Shown here one piece after another: positions 17,063 to 26,547 of a DNA stretch of 64,000 nt. Both the position numbers and the translations under genes were made by a program. This DNA comes from Psychrilyobacter atlanticus DSM 19335 (GTDB lineage: Bacteria > Fusobacteriota > Fusobacteriia > Fusobacteriales > Fusobacteriaceae). Numbering within the stretch: position 1 is the first letter of the stretch; the number at the start of each line of letters is the position of its first letter. The notes under the pieces were generated by a model that made no database searches, was not told the DNA's origin, and saw only the letters and a list, made by a program, of their open reading frames with translations. Where the stretch lies: NCBI RefSeq assembly GCF_000426625.1, contig NZ_KE384547.1, positions 2,161,159-2,225,158 of the forward strand, in the 5' to 3' direction.

Positions 17063-17752
17063 ATGATATTAAGTGGTGTAATTGTAAATTCCGTTGCAGT
17101 GGGCTTTGGGTCTTTATTGGGAGTTTTCTTCAGAGATAAATTTAATAAAAAGATAATTGACACTGTTATGAGTGGTATGGGGCTGTGTGTACTCTATATT
17201 GGAATATCAGGGTCCTTGAAAGGCCAGAACATATTGGTAGCAATAGGTTCAATAGCTTTAGGAGGTATTCTTGGAGAATTAATCGATATAGATGACAGGC
17301 TCAGAAAATTCGGTCTAACTGTAGAGAATAAATTCAAGAAAGGTAAAGATAAAAAAGAATCCTTAGTGGAAGGATTTCTAAATGCTACCATGGTAATTTG
17401 TGTAGGAGCAATGGCAATAGTAGGTTCACTTCAAAGCGGACTTGTTGGCAACCATGAAATATTATATGCTAAGGCATTTATAGATCTCTTTGTAGTTCTT
17501 GCAATGTCAGCAACAATGGGAATAGGTGTATTTTTCTCAGCATTTTTAATCTTATTCTATGAAGGAGCCATAGTTTTATTTGCAGGAACTCTTTCACCAT
17601 TTTTATCGGCAGTTGTTATTGACGAAATAACATGTGTAGGATCACTGGTAATCATGGCCATCGGATTTAATATCTTAGGAATAACCAAGATAAAAGTTGC
17701 AAACCTCAGTCTGGCTCCATTTATTCCTATATTTATTTATTTATTTATCTAG
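17063..17752 (+). CDS. DUF554-family membrane protein
   Basis: The 229-residue protein begins MILSGVIVNSVAVGFGSLLG and contains VEGFLNATMVICVGAMAIVG near residue 105, matching the DUF554 (YdfK-like) family. It has six or seven membrane segments in two similar halves. Family function is not established; a transport role is likely from the topology. The start is supported by TTGGAGG. A terminator follows, so it stands alone. Confidence 0.85.
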   Translation: MILSGVIVNSVAVGFGSLLGVFFRDKFNKKIIDTVMSGMGLCVLYIGISGSLKGQNILVAIGSIALGGILGELIDIDDRLRKFGLTVENKFKKGKDKKESLVEGFLNATMVICVGAMAIVGSLQSGLVGNHEILYAKAFIDLFVVLAMSATMGIGVFFSAFLILFYEGAIVLFAGTLSPFLSAVVIDEITCVGSLVIMAIGFNILGITKIKVANLSLAPFIPIFIYLFI

Positions 17753-17783
17753 TTCGCTGCAAAATATAATTATTATAATCAAT

Positions 17784-17814
17784 CAGCAGATAGAACCTTC
17801 TATCTGCTTTTTTT
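17784..17814 (+). terminator. Terminator after DUF554 gene
   Basis: AGCAGATAGAA and TTCTATCTGCT form the stem, then TTTTTTT. Confidence 0.8.
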
Positions 17815-17986
17815 ATCTCCTAAAAATATTTTCTCAATTAAATAACTTGTAATTTTTTAATCTTCATACAAGAGTGAATAAAAGCACAAAACCAATATAC
17901 TTTTTTTTTTATTTGTGTTAAACTTATACAATCATCAAAAACAAGTACAATACTACATAATATAGTACTACTAGGAGGAAACTACT

Positions 17987-19264
17987 ATGAAAAAAAATAA
18001 TGATATACTTATATTTGGATTAGCAATATTTGCTATGTTTTTTGGAGCTGGAAACCTTATTTTCCCACCGGAGATAGGTGTCGTCACTGGTAAAGAGTGG
18101 CTCATGTCTTCCGCTGGATTTTTCCTTACGGGAATTTGTCTTCCTGTAGGAGGGTTGATTGCTTTCAGCAGAGCCGGGAGTACCGATAATTTTGCAAATA
18201 AAGTTTCGGAAAATTTTAACACAATTTACTTTTCACTGTTAATACTTGCTATAGGTCCTATGCTGGCCATACCAAGAACAGCAGCTACTGCTTATGAGAT
18301 GGGAATCGTTCCAAATTTTGGAGAGATCAATCCCTTGATAGCCTCAATTGTATATTTCGTAATAGTTTATATATTGGTAATAAAGCCCTCTCAGCTCCTT
18401 AATAATATAGGAAAATATATGACTCCTATTATCCTTATCATTCTTTCGCTGGTTATAGTTAAGGGAATATTCCTAGGTTTTGGAGTTCCCGGAGAAAAAA
18501 CTATAATTCAAAATTCATTCTCCTATGGTTTCTTTGGAGGATATCAGACAATGGACGCAATAGCTTCTGTTATATTTGGTTCTGTAATTGTAGAAAGCTT
18601 AAAAGGAAACGGATATACAGATGACAAGGTACAGAGTTCTATGATCGTAAAATCCGGTATCATAGCAGCCTTGGGATTAGCATTGGTATACGGAGGACTA
18701 TTATATCTAGGTGCCATGGCGAATGGAAATAATTTAAACCTTGGAAAAGCTGAGCTTGTTATGTATCTTGCAAAAAATTCTTTAGGATCATTTGGTGTAA
18801 TGGCTTTTGGAATATGTGCAATAGTAGCATGCCTTACGACATCTATAGCTCTGGTAGCTACAGTATCTAATTTCTTTGCTGCAAAATCAAAGTTTTCTTA
18901 CAAAACCATAACTATAGTAACCTGCGTTATCTCGACTATTCTAGGTGCTACTGGATTAGGGTTCATAGTTGATATAGCTGTCCCAATACTTATAATTTTA
19001 TATCCGGTAACTATTATACTTATAATTTTAAATATCCTTAAAATAAAAAATACTAGGGTTTTTAAAGTCAGTGTTACCATTGGACTAATTTTTAGTGTCT
19101 TTGAGGTTTTGGCCAGCTTTAATATTTTACCTGTATTAACAGCTGTCTTTAATTCTTTACCTATGGCTTCAGAAGGATTTGCATGGCTGGCTCCAACATT
19201 AATTGGATCAATTGCTACAGCTTTAATAAAGAATGAAACTATGACAACAGTAGAAGCTGATTAG
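17987..19264 (+). CDS. brnQ: Branched-chain amino acid:cation symporter (LIVCS)
   Basis: The 425-residue protein has twelve hydrophobic segments. The N-terminal hallmark FGLAIFAMFFGAGNLIFPP starts at residue 9 and GPMLAIPRTAATAYEMG lies near residue 90, both diagnostic of BrnQ. It imports leucine, isoleucine and valine with Na+ or H+. The start follows AGGAGG. Its own terminator follows. Uptake of amino acids as energy sources fits the lifestyle suggested by the neighbouring SstT and CtlX genes. Confidence 0.95.
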   Translation: MKKNNDILIFGLAIFAMFFGAGNLIFPPEIGVVTGKEWLMSSAGFFLTGICLPVGGLIAFSRAGSTDNFANKVSENFNTIYFSLLILAIGPMLAIPRTAATAYEMGIVPNFGEINPLIASIVYFVIVYILVIKPSQLLNNIGKYMTPIILIILSLVIVKGIFLGFGVPGEKTIIQNSFSYGFFGGYQTMDAIASVIFGSVIVESLKGNGYTDDKVQSSMIVKSGIIAALGLALVYGGLLYLGAMANGNNLNLGKAELVMYLAKNSLGSFGVMAFGICAIVACLTTSIALVATVSNFFAAKSKFSYKTITIVTCVISTILGATGLGFIVDIAVPILIILYPVTIILIILNILKIKNTRVFKVSVTIGLIFSVFEVLASFNILPVLTAVFNSLPMASEGFAWLAPTLIGSIATALIKNETMTTVEAD

Positions 19265-19277
19265 TAATAATAATAAT

Positions 19278-19318
19278 AAAGGAATTAGGAATTAGGAAAT
19301 TATCTAATTCCTTTTTTT
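19278..19318 (+). terminator. Terminator of brnQ
   Basis: AAGGAATTAG and CTAATTCCTT pair; a second copy of GGAATTAG in the loop makes two registers possible. A T run follows. Confidence 0.7.
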
Positions 19319-19377
19319 ATTCAATAAGTATATGTTATAATTCCATCAACAAGTATACAAAGGAGAGGACTTTGGAG

Positions 19378-19938
19378 ATGAATATTCTAAATCAAATAAA
19401 AAATTATAAACCATATAATGAGCAAGAAAAATATGATAAAGCAGGAATATTAAATTATTTAGAAAGAGAAAAAAATATTTTCAGCAGAGATAATAAAATA
19501 GCACATATGACAGCCTCTGCATGGGTTGTAAATAAAGATAGAAATAAAGTAGTGATGATATACCATAATATCTATGATTCATGGTCTTGGATGGGAGGTC
19601 ACGCTGATGGTGAAGAAGATCTATTCGCTGTGGCCATAAAGGAAGTCAAGGAGGAGAGTGGTCTTAATAAGATTATACCTCTATCAAAAGATATATTTTC
19701 TCTTGAAGTACTGACTGTTGATGGGCATATAAAAAAAGGAAAATACGTATCTTCCCACCTGCATTTAAATATAACATACTTATTTGAAGCCGACGAAAAA
19801 GAAATTTTGACCATAAAAGAAGACGAAAATAGTGGTGTGGAATGGTTTGGATTAGACGAATCTATAGATAAATCTACAGAAGTATGGTTTAAAGAAAGGA
19901 TCTATACAAAACTCAATAAGAAATTAAATGAATTATAA
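19378..19938 (+). CDS. Nudix hydrolase
   Basis: The 186-residue protein contains a Nudix box starting at GGHADGEEDLFAVAIKEVKE (near residue 75) and closing with ESGL, which binds the catalytic divalent metal. It would cleave a nucleoside diphosphate-linked compound; the substrate is not predictable. I choose ATG 19378, ten bases after GGAGAGG; an in-frame TTG at 19372 is too close to that site. The gene is 22 bases upstream of a zinc-ribbon gene, probably one transcript. Confidence 0.88.
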   Translation: MNILNQIKNYKPYNEQEKYDKAGILNYLEREKNIFSRDNKIAHMTASAWVVNKDRNKVVMIYHNIYDSWSWMGGHADGEEDLFAVAIKEVKEESGLNKIIPLSKDIFSLEVLTVDGHIKKGKYVSSHLHLNITYLFEADEKEILTIKEDENSGVEWFGLDESIDKSTEVWFKERIYTKLNKKLNEL

Positions 19939-19960
19939 AAAATAGAATTGGAGGTCTAGT

Positions 19961-20209
19961 ATGACAAAAATAAAGGAAGATAAACTTATAACTCGTATCT
20001 GTGAATTCTGTGGAGTAACATTTACAACATTTGATATCAATGAGCTTTATTGTTGTGAAGGATGTCGTATTCAAGCTAATAAGGAAAAATCAAGGAAAAA
20101 ACCTTCTAATAGTATTATAGGAAAGTTAAAGCTGCATTCTTGTAAAAGTTGTGGAAAAAAATTCATGTCTCCTAACACCCAAGAAGACTATTGCACTGAG
20201 TGCGAATAG
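19961..20209 (+). CDS. Small double zinc-ribbon protein
   Basis: The 82-residue protein has two four-cysteine clusters. One is CEFCG with CCEGC about 18 residues later, and the second is CKSCG with CTEC about 17 residues later. They are joined by a basic linker (KEKSRKKPSN). Each cluster should bind one zinc. No enzyme domain is present, so it may contact nucleic acid or protein. The ribosome-binding site GGAGG is well placed. It follows the Nudix gene closely. Confidence 0.75.
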   Translation: MTKIKEDKLITRICEFCGVTFTTFDINELYCCEGCRIQANKEKSRKKPSNSIIGKLKLHSCKSCGKKFMSPNTQEDYCTECE

Positions 20210-20256
20210 ACTATATAAAAAAGAAAATTTTAAAGACTATAAAATTCCAGAAGATT

Positions 20257-20688
20257 TTAGTCTTTAAAATTTTTCCTAATTTTTAAAAGCAGCCCCATCA
20301 AAACTTCCTTTTCTTCTTCTGTGAAACCATCATAGGTTTTTTCCAAAAGCTTTGCACTGACTTCTTTAAATGTATCCCTAAAAATCCACCCTTTTTCTGT
20401 AAGAGTAACCTCTATGACTCTAGCATCTCTTTCACTTTTTTGACGACTTATATAACCTAATTTTTCTAATTTTTTTACCATGTCAGTTACTGTAGATTTT
20501 CTCTTCCCTATAAATTTAGCGATCCCATTCATTGTCATCACACCATCATTATCATACATTGCAGATAAAATAGTCCCGTGACTATTGATAAGTCCGGAGA
20601 TCTCTCTTTCTTTTAACTCTCCATTTATAAACTGAGCACTTTTTTCTCTTATATTTGATATTATCCCAATTACTATATCTGTTCTCAT
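20257..20688 (-). CDS. MarR-family transcriptional regulator
   Basis: The 143-residue protein has the winged helix pattern MNGIAKFIGKRKSTVTDMVK and LEKLGYISRQKSERDARV (residues 55-95), then the charged wing and a dimerisation helix. I take ATG 20688, six bases after AGGAGG, rather than the upstream GTG at 20694. It is divergent from a flavin reductase gene. A 20-base palindrome downstream of that gene's promoter is the likely operator, so it probably represses the reductase in the absence of a ligand. Confidence 0.9.
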   Translation of the reverse strand: MRTDIVIGIISNIREKSAQFINGELKEREISGLINSHGTILSAMYDNDGVMTMNGIAKFIGKRKSTVTDMVKKLEKLGYISRQKSERDARVIEVTLTEKGWIFRDTFKEVSAKLLEKTYDGFTEEEKEVLMGLLLKIRKNFKD

Positions 20689-20811
20689 AAACACCTCCTA
20701 AATATTACTATCTATAAATGTATGCTCATAGATATAATTACTTACATATATAATAACCCAAATATTAAATTAAGTATAGGGTCCAGAGCAATAAGTCCGA
20801 TGAAAATTTGG

Positions 20812-20867
20812 TTGACTTATTTTGCTTATTGGTATACTATACTCTATATAGTACGACTTCGTACTAT
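20812..20867 (+). promoter_or_regulatory. Promoter region and MarR-type operator of the flavin reductase gene
   Basis: TTGACT at 20812-20817 and TATACT at 20833-20838 form a short-spaced promoter. The palindrome at 20848-20867 (ATAGTACGAC then TTCGTACTAT, nine of ten bases symmetric) sits just downstream, where a MarR dimer would block initiation. Confidence 0.6.
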
Positions 20868-20909
20868 ATTTTGTAAATAGTAAATAAATTAATTTAAGGA
20901 GTAAATAAT

Positions 20910-22619
20910 ATGAAAATATATAAAGATGGTTCATTTAAAGGTATTGGTATTGGGTATGCAGGAGAGATCGAGGCTTTAGTCACGATTGTTCAAAGTAAAA
21001 TTAATAGTATTAAATTTTTATCACATAATGAGACACCGGTAATATCTGAACCTGCTTTTAATCATATCCCTACTAAAATAATAGAAAATAATACTATAAT
21101 GGTTCCCAATGTAAAGGGATGTTCTATGAGTTCCCGTGGTATAAGGGAAGCAGTTATGAATGCTCTTATCCTCTCTGGAGAAGATAGAGAAGATTTAATG
21201 AAGGAATTTAAAGGTGCTGAAAATTTAGAGAAGATTGTAGTCAATAAAAATAAATTTAAACCTGTTGAAAATTTCGATATAGTTATTGTTGGTGGAGGTG
21301 GAGCTGGTCTCAGTGCAGCAATTTCTGCATCAAACTTAGGAGCTAAGGTTGTTTTACTTGAAAAGATGGCAGCTGTTGGGGGAAATACCTTGGTTTCTAT
21401 GGGTGGAATAAATATTCCTGGAAGTGATGCTCAAGTATCTAAAAAAATAGAAGACAATCCAGAGCTTTACTACAATGATGCTCTTGCTGGAGGAGATGGA
21501 GAAAATAATAAGGAATTATTTAAGATCTTATCTGAAAATGCATTGGACACATATAACTGGCTCAAAAAAGAGGTAGGAGTAGAGTTTAAAAAAGATGAAC
21601 TTATTCATTTTGGTGGGCATACTGTTCCAAGAGCAGCAGTATTTAAAGGTAAATATGCCGTAGAACTGATCTCTAAATTAAGAAAAAAAGCTGAAAATCT
21701 GGGAGTAGATATCAGAACAGGGGTAGATGCTAAGGAGATAATAACAAAAGATAAGAAAGTAATTGGTATCAAAGCTATCACTGAAGGAAAGACTGTTGAA
21801 TTTTTTGCTAGTAAAGGAGTTATCTTTGCTACAGGTGGGTTTTCTGGAAATATAGAGATGAGAAAAAAATACAATCCCCAGTTAGATGAAAGATATAAAA
21901 CAACTAATCAAAGCGGTATAACTGGAGATGGACACATAATGTGTGAAAAACTAGGAGTAGACTTTATCCACATGTCATATATACAAACCTTCCCTATTGC
22001 TAACCCTCTAACTGGAGCATTATCCCATGTGGGCGGTTCTAGATTTGACGGTGCAATCTTAGTCAATAGATCAGGAAAAAGATTTGTAGAAGAATTAGAA
22101 AGAAGGGATGTAGTCTCTCAAGCTATCTTAGCTCAAGATGGCGGAGTGGGATACCTTGTATGGGCACAGGAAATAGAAGGGGTCGCAAATAGAACGACTG
22201 AAAACAAAGCAGAAGTAAATAGCTTAAAAAGAGGTGATCTATTTATAGAAGGTAGTATAGAGGAGTGCAGTAAAAAACTTGATATAAACTTAGATACACT
22301 GAAAAATACTATAAATATCTATAATTCATATGTAGAAAATGGAAAAGACCAAGATTTTGATAGAAGGGGAAACCTTATAAAGATAGAAAAAGGTCCTTTC
22401 TATATCCAGACTGTTGCACCAGCAGTTCATCACACTATGGGTGGAATAAAGATAAACAGCGAAAATGAAGTTTTAGATATTGAAGGAAATATCATAAAAG
22501 GTCTTTATGCTGCCGGTGAGATTGTAGGTGGTATTCACGGAACAAATAGACTTGGAGGAAATGCAATAACCGATATCTTAGTCTTTGGAAAAAGAGCCGG
22601 AGAAAAAATAATGAAATAA
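20910..22619 (+). CDS. FMN-binding/FAD-dependent reductase, fumarate-reductase-like
   Basis: The 569-residue protein has an N-terminal FMN_bind domain (residues 1-95) with the attachment-type segment GCSMSSRGI, weakly like the usual SGAT motif. A flavoprotein domain of the flavocytochrome c family follows: FDIVIVGGGGAGLSAAISAS at about 123, HTMGGIKI near 510 and GLYAAGEIVGGIHGTNRLGG near 530. It would reduce a double bond such as fumarate, urocanate or an acrylate, using electrons from flavin. No signal peptide and no haem motif, so it is cytoplasmic. MarR-type control suggests substrate induction. The exact acceptor is unknown. Confidence 0.88.
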   Translation: MKIYKDGSFKGIGIGYAGEIEALVTIVQSKINSIKFLSHNETPVISEPAFNHIPTKIIENNTIMVPNVKGCSMSSRGIREAVMNALILSGEDREDLMKEFKGAENLEKIVVNKNKFKPVENFDIVIVGGGGAGLSAAISASNLGAKVVLLEKMAAVGGNTLVSMGGINIPGSDAQVSKKIEDNPELYYNDALAGGDGENNKELFKILSENALDTYNWLKKEVGVEFKKDELIHFGGHTVPRAAVFKGKYAVELISKLRKKAENLGVDIRTGVDAKEIITKDKKVIGIKAITEGKTVEFFASKGVIFATGGFSGNIEMRKKYNPQLDERYKTTNQSGITGDGHIMCEKLGVDFIHMSYIQTFPIANPLTGALSHVGGSRFDGAILVNRSGKRFVEELERRDVVSQAILAQDGGVGYLVWAQEIEGVANRTTENKAEVNSLKRGDLFIEGSIEECSKKLDINLDTLKNTINIYNSYVENGKDQDFDRRGNLIKIEKGPFYIQTVAPAVHHTMGGIKINSENEVLDIEGNIIKGLYAAGEIVGGIHGTNRLGGNAITDILVFGKRAGEKIMK

Positions 22620-22632
22620 TTTTATCAAATAT

Positions 22633-22664
22633 TAAGAGTTAAGCCTTTGGCTTAACTCTTTTTT
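22633..22664 (+). terminator. Terminator of the flavin reductase gene
   Basis: AAGAGTTAAGCC and GGCTTAACTCTT pair around TTT, followed by TTTTT. The following 310 bases hold only AT-rich leader sequence for sstT. Confidence 0.8.
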
Positions 22665-22975
22665 AAGATACTTTTTTCACTTTAATGAAATAATGAAATC
22701 ATTATTTTTTAATCTTCTTATAAAGCATCACAAAAAAATGGTACCTTTTGCGAAAAAGTTATTTTTCAGCACTATTAAAATGCAAAAAACACAACTTTTG
22801 TATTCTTATCGCACTAAAAAACCTTTTTTATTACGTTTTAACTTTAAAATAAACTGAAAGTATGGTATTATATTATCAAATAAAAAAGTATCCTATCAGA
22901 TTAACATTTCAAAAAACAAATTAAAGGAGATCAATTAACTGATTAGGATAAATAAATTTAGAAGGTGGTAAAATT

Positions 22976-24211
22976 ATGTTTAGTAAATGGAATCAATTAA
23001 GTTTAGTAAAAAGAATAGTTATAGGTCTAATCGTTGGTATTATCTTATCAATCGCTGCACCAGAGGCAGCTGCACCAGTTGGTTTATTAGGATCATTATT
23101 TGTAGGAGCACTAAAAGCAGTAGCACCTATCTTAGTATTTTTCTTAGTAATGTCAGCAGTATCACAACATAAACCTGGTCAAAAAACAAATATGAAATCA
23201 GTTATCAGTCTTTACCTTATCGGAACATTCTTAGCCGGTGTAGTTGCAGTAGTAGGAAGTTTCATATTCCCAGTAACTATCGCTCTAGGAAAAGGAGTAG
23301 AAAATGTATCTCCTCCAAGTGGTGTAAGTGAAGTATTAAAAACATTATTAATGAACGTTGTAGACAATCCAATCAATGCATTATCAAATGCTAACTATAT
23401 CGGAATCTTAGTTTGGGCTTTATTATTAGGAGTAGCATTAAAGCATGCACCAGCTTCTACTAAAACAATGATCACAGATTTCTCAAACGCACTATCTCAA
23501 GTTGTTAGATGGGTTATTCACTTAGCACCATTCGGTATCATGGGATTAGTATTCAACTCAATCGCAACTAGTGGATTAGGTTCACTATTAGCTTACGGTA
23601 AATTATTAGGATTATTATTAGGATCTATGGCATTCATGGCATTAGTAGTTAATCCAACTATCGCATTTGTTATGATGAGACAAAACCCTTATCCATTAGT
23701 ATTCAGATGTCTAAAGCAAAGTGGACTTACAGCTTTCTTCACTAGAAGTTCGGCTGCTAACATCCCGGTAAACATGGAATTATGTGAGGAATTAGGATTA
23801 GATAAAGACATGTATTCAGTATCTATACCTTTAGGAGCTACAATAAACATGGCAGGAGCAGCTATCACAATATCTGTATTAACTCTTGCAGCAGTACATA
23901 CATTAGGAATACAAGTAGACTTCGGAACTGCTCTTATCTTAAGTATCTTATCAGCTGTCAGTGCTTGTGGAGCATCTGGTGTAGCAGGTGGATCATTACT
24001 TCTTATCCCATTAGCTTGTAGTTTATTTGGTATCCCAAATGAAGTAGCAATGCAAGTAGTTGGAGTAGGTTTCGTAATTGGAGTAATCCAGGATTCAGTA
24101 GAAACTGGTCTTAACTCTTCAACAGACGCATTATTTACAGCTGTAGCTGAATTTGCTGAATGGAGAAAAGAAGGAAAGAAAATTGTTATCAATAAAGAAG
24201 TTAATCTATAA
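22976..24211 (+). CDS. sstT: Serine/threonine:Na+ symporter SstT
   Basis: The 411-residue protein belongs to the dicarboxylate/amino acid:cation symporter fold. It has the two hairpin and eight-helix layout, with [18 protein letters not shown] near residue 257, the serine-rich reentrant loop. [12 protein letters not shown] and [13 protein letters not shown] follow, as in SstT. It imports serine and threonine with Na+. The start follows GAAGGTGG. It is single, with a terminator. Codon choice is strongly optimised (many TTA, GGA and GCA codons), suggesting high expression. Confidence 0.95.
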   Translation: MFSKWNQLSLVKRIVIGLIVGIILSIAAPEAAAPVGLLGSLFVGALKAVAPILVFFLVMSAVSQHKPGQKTNMKSVISLYLIGTFLAGVVAVVGSFIFPVTIALGKGVENVSPPSGVSEVLKTLLMNVVDNPINALSNANYIGILVWALLLGVALKHAPASTKTMITDFSNALSQVVRWVIHLAPFGIMGLVFNSIATSGLGSLLAYGKLLGLLLGSMAFMALVVNPTIAFVMMRQNPYPLVFRCLKQSGLTAFFTRSSAANIPVNMELCEELGLDKDMYSVSIPLGATINMAGAAITISVLTLAAVHTLGIQVDFGTALILSILSAVSACGASGVAGGSLLLIPLACSLFGIPNEVAMQVVGVGFVIGVIQDSVETGLNSSTDALFTAVAEFAEWRKEGKKIVINKEVNL

Positions 24212-24224
24212 GAATAAATAAATT

Positions 24225-24256
24225 AAAGACCTCAGAAAATTCTGAGGTCTTTTTTT
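24225..24256 (+). terminator. Terminator of sstT
   Basis: AAAGACCTCAGA and TCTGAGGTCTTT form a 12-bp stem with loop AAAT, then T residues. Confidence 0.85.
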
Positions 24257-24350
24257 GTCTAAATATAATCATAATACTTGACTATTACCAGATTTATGAA
24301 GTATTAAAATATTATCTAATATACAATATTTTATAAAAGGAGATATTAAT

Positions 24351-25301
24351 ATGAACAATAAAGTTTCCCAGATTACAGACACTATCTTGATGATCAAACC
24401 TGTAAGATTTCACTATAATCCTGAAACTGCGGTCAACAACTACTATCAGACTCCTCCCTGTGGAATAAATAACACCTCAATCCAGGAAAAGGCACTAATA
24501 GAATTCGATAACTTTGTAAATACTTTAGAAAATAAAGGTATTGAAGTTTTGGTTGTAGAAGACACCTTATACCCTCCTACGCCTGACTCCATCTTTCCAA
24601 ATAACTGGATATCTTTTCATAGTGATGGTAGGATAGCTCTATATCCAATGTTTGCAAAAAATAGAAGGCTTGAAAGAAGGATGGATATTTTAGATAAATT
24701 AAGATCTAAAAATTTTAAAATTGATGATATTATAGACTATTCAAAGTTTGAGGGAAAAGGTATCTTTCTTGAAGGTACAGGCAGCATGATATTAGACAGG
24801 GCAGCTAAAAAAGTTTACTGTGCCCTCTCTCCTCGAGCCGACCTTACTCTTTTAAATAAATTTTGCAGTGATTTTGATTATACACCTATTTCATTCCACG
24901 CTTATCAATGGTCAAACAAAGAGAGACTGCCTATCTACCATACCAATGTTTTGATGGCGATTGGAGAGGAGTTTGCCATTATCTGTTCTAGCTCTATCGA
25001 TGATATAAGTGAGAAAAATAGGGTTATTTCAGAATTAAGATCCGATGGGAAGATAATTATAGATATCACAGAGAAACAGGTGGAACACTTTGCCGGAAAC
25101 GCTCTTCAAGTAAAAAATTCTGGAGGAGATAAATATCTTATCTTATCCAAAACAGCTAAAGAGATCCTGTCTGAAGATCAGATACTATCCATAGAAAAAA
25201 CTTCCAAGATATTAAGTGTCAATATAGGTACTATTCAAAAATATGGAGGAGGAAGTGTCAGGTGTATGATGGCAGAAATTTTTCTTTCCAGATCTAAATA
25301 A
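24351..25301 (+). CDS. ctlX: Amidinotransferase-fold citrulline/arginine hydrolase, CtlX-like
   Basis: The 316-residue protein has the guanidino-modifying fold: RFHYNPETAVNNYYQ near residue 19, PDSIFPNNWISFHSDGRIALYPM around 80, and LEGTGSMILDR near 145. A His-containing HTNVLMAIGEEFAIIC segment lies near 200 and the catalytic Cys is probably in GGGSVRCMMAEIF near 306. This matches the CtlX family linked to citrulline use, and more generally the arginine deiminase superfamily. It is cytoplasmic and monocistronic. The specific reaction rests on family resemblance. Confidence 0.85.
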   Translation: MNNKVSQITDTILMIKPVRFHYNPETAVNNYYQTPPCGINNTSIQEKALIEFDNFVNTLENKGIEVLVVEDTLYPPTPDSIFPNNWISFHSDGRIALYPMFAKNRRLERRMDILDKLRSKNFKIDDIIDYSKFEGKGIFLEGTGSMILDRAAKKVYCALSPRADLTLLNKFCSDFDYTPISFHAYQWSNKERLPIYHTNVLMAIGEEFAIICSSSIDDISEKNRVISELRSDGKIIIDITEKQVEHFAGNALQVKNSGGDKYLILSKTAKEILSEDQILSIEKTSKILSVNIGTIQKYGGGSVRCMMAEIFLSRSK

Positions 25302-25310
25302 ATTTCAAAT

Positions 25311-25352
25311 AAAAAGATGAGTCAGCTATTTTGCTTAACTCATCTTTTTTCT
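25311..25352. terminator. Bidirectional terminator between ctlX and mntP
   Basis: AAAAAGATGAGT and AACTCATCTTTTT pair, with an inner AGC/GCT extension. Confidence 0.75.
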
Positions 25353-25383
25353 ATACTATTAAAATTTTAAAAAGTAATTCTCA

Positions 25384-25944
25384 CTATGTCAGATGCTGTA
25401 TAAGTATATTGATTCCCATCCCTATAAGAATTATTCCTCCTATATACTCGGCCTTAGCTCCTAATAGCTGCCCCATTTTATTCCCTAGATAAACTCCTAC
25501 AGAGGATAAAATAAAAGTGATCAACCCTATTACAGCTATGGAAAAATAGATATTTAGCCCAGGTAATAGTGAAAATGAAAATCCAACTGCCAATGCATCG
25601 ATACTGGTGGCTATTCCTAAGACTATAATATTAGTATTTTTCTCACAATTCCCATGAATATCACATTTCCCGAATTCTCTGGCATCTATTATCATCTTAA
25701 TACCTATAAAAGCAAGGAGTCCAAAAGTTATCCAATGATCAAATCTAGATATTTTATCATAAAATAATCCTCCTACTGCCCAGCCTAATAAGGGCATAAT
25801 CCCTTGAAATATTCCAAATACCAATGCTACTTTAAGTATCGATTTGACGCATAGTTTTCTCAAGGATATTCCCTCAGTCAAGGACACTGCAAATGCATCC
25901 ATTGCTAACCCTATGGAGATAAAAAAAAGTGATGTAAAGTTCAT
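25384..25944 (-). CDS. mntP: Manganese efflux pump MntP
   Basis: The 186-residue membrane protein has two repeats of three helices. The signature aspartates are in SIGLAMDAFAVSLTEG (residues 11-26) and ATSIDALAVGFSFSLL (about 112-127), as in MntP (formerly DUF204). It exports Mn2+. The start is preceded by AGGAGGG. No yybP-ykoY type riboswitch is visible in the short upstream region. Confidence 0.93.
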   Translation of the reverse strand: MNFTSLFFISIGLAMDAFAVSLTEGISLRKLCVKSILKVALVFGIFQGIMPLLGWAVGGLFYDKISRFDHWITFGLLAFIGIKMIIDAREFGKCDIHGNCEKNTNIIVLGIATSIDALAVGFSFSLLPGLNIYFSIAVIGLITFILSSVGVYLGNKMGQLLGAKAEYIGGIILIGMGINILIQHLT

Positions 25945-26086
25945 ATTTCCCTCCTAAATTTATATTTATTTTAGTATTATACTAAAAAACTTCCACTATG
26001 TCTTCTAAATTAATTTTAAAGGAATTTTAGTTGAGGTACAGTAAAATTCATAGAACAATTTATAATAAATACAAGGAGGAAGATGT

Positions 26087-26470
26087 ATGAAAAAATTAAT
26101 ATTTTTATTTACTTTTATTATTTCTATGCTTAGTTTTGCCACTACTCAAAAGATGGATTATTCATCCTATAATCTTTCCGGTGAAATAATTTCCGGTGTC
26201 AGAATTATAGAGGTTGAATCTTTTAGATACTCCTATTCTCCCAGCATTATTGTTGTAAATAACGGTGAAAAGATAAGGATAAAATTTTCTACGGGAGACA
26301 CAGAACATGGATTTAAAATTTCTGAAATAAATTTTGATCTTAAAGCTAAAAAAGGAAAACCCGCAGAAGGTGACTTTATAGCTCCTAAATCTGGTATCTA
26401 TGAAATAACATGCTCTGTATTCTGTGGTTCAGGACATAAAAAAATGACGGGAAGGCTGGTTGTAAGGTAG
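26087..26470 (+). CDS. Secreted CuA-type cupredoxin
   Basis: The 127-residue protein has a signal peptide (about residues 1-18) and one cupredoxin domain. The loop CSVFCGSGHKKM carries Cys, Cys, His and Met at the spacing of the binuclear CuA site of cytochrome oxidase subunit II, and an upstream His is in GDTEHGFKI. All CuA metal ligands are therefore present. No oxidase or nitrous-oxide reductase subunit is encoded nearby, so it is a stand-alone periplasmic electron carrier or copper-binding protein. A Cys-free lipobox means it is not a lipoprotein. The start follows AAGGAGGAAG. Confidence 0.85.
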   Translation: MKKLIFLFTFIISMLSFATTQKMDYSSYNLSGEIISGVRIIEVESFRYSYSPSIIVVNNGEKIRIKFSTGDTEHGFKISEINFDLKAKKGKPAEGDFIAPKSGIYEITCSVFCGSGHKKMTGRLVVR

Positions 26471-26479
26471 GCTGCTATA

Positions 26480-26522
26480 AAAAAGAAGAAGTCTGCCCTA
26501 GCAGGGCAGACTTCTTCTTTTT
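26480..26522. terminator. Bidirectional terminator between cupredoxin and fbpC
   Basis: AAAGAAGAAGTCTGCCCT and its complement form an almost loop-free stem flanked by A and T runs. Confidence 0.85.
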
Positions 26523-26547
26523 TAAGATTTATCTATTCACTATTTAG

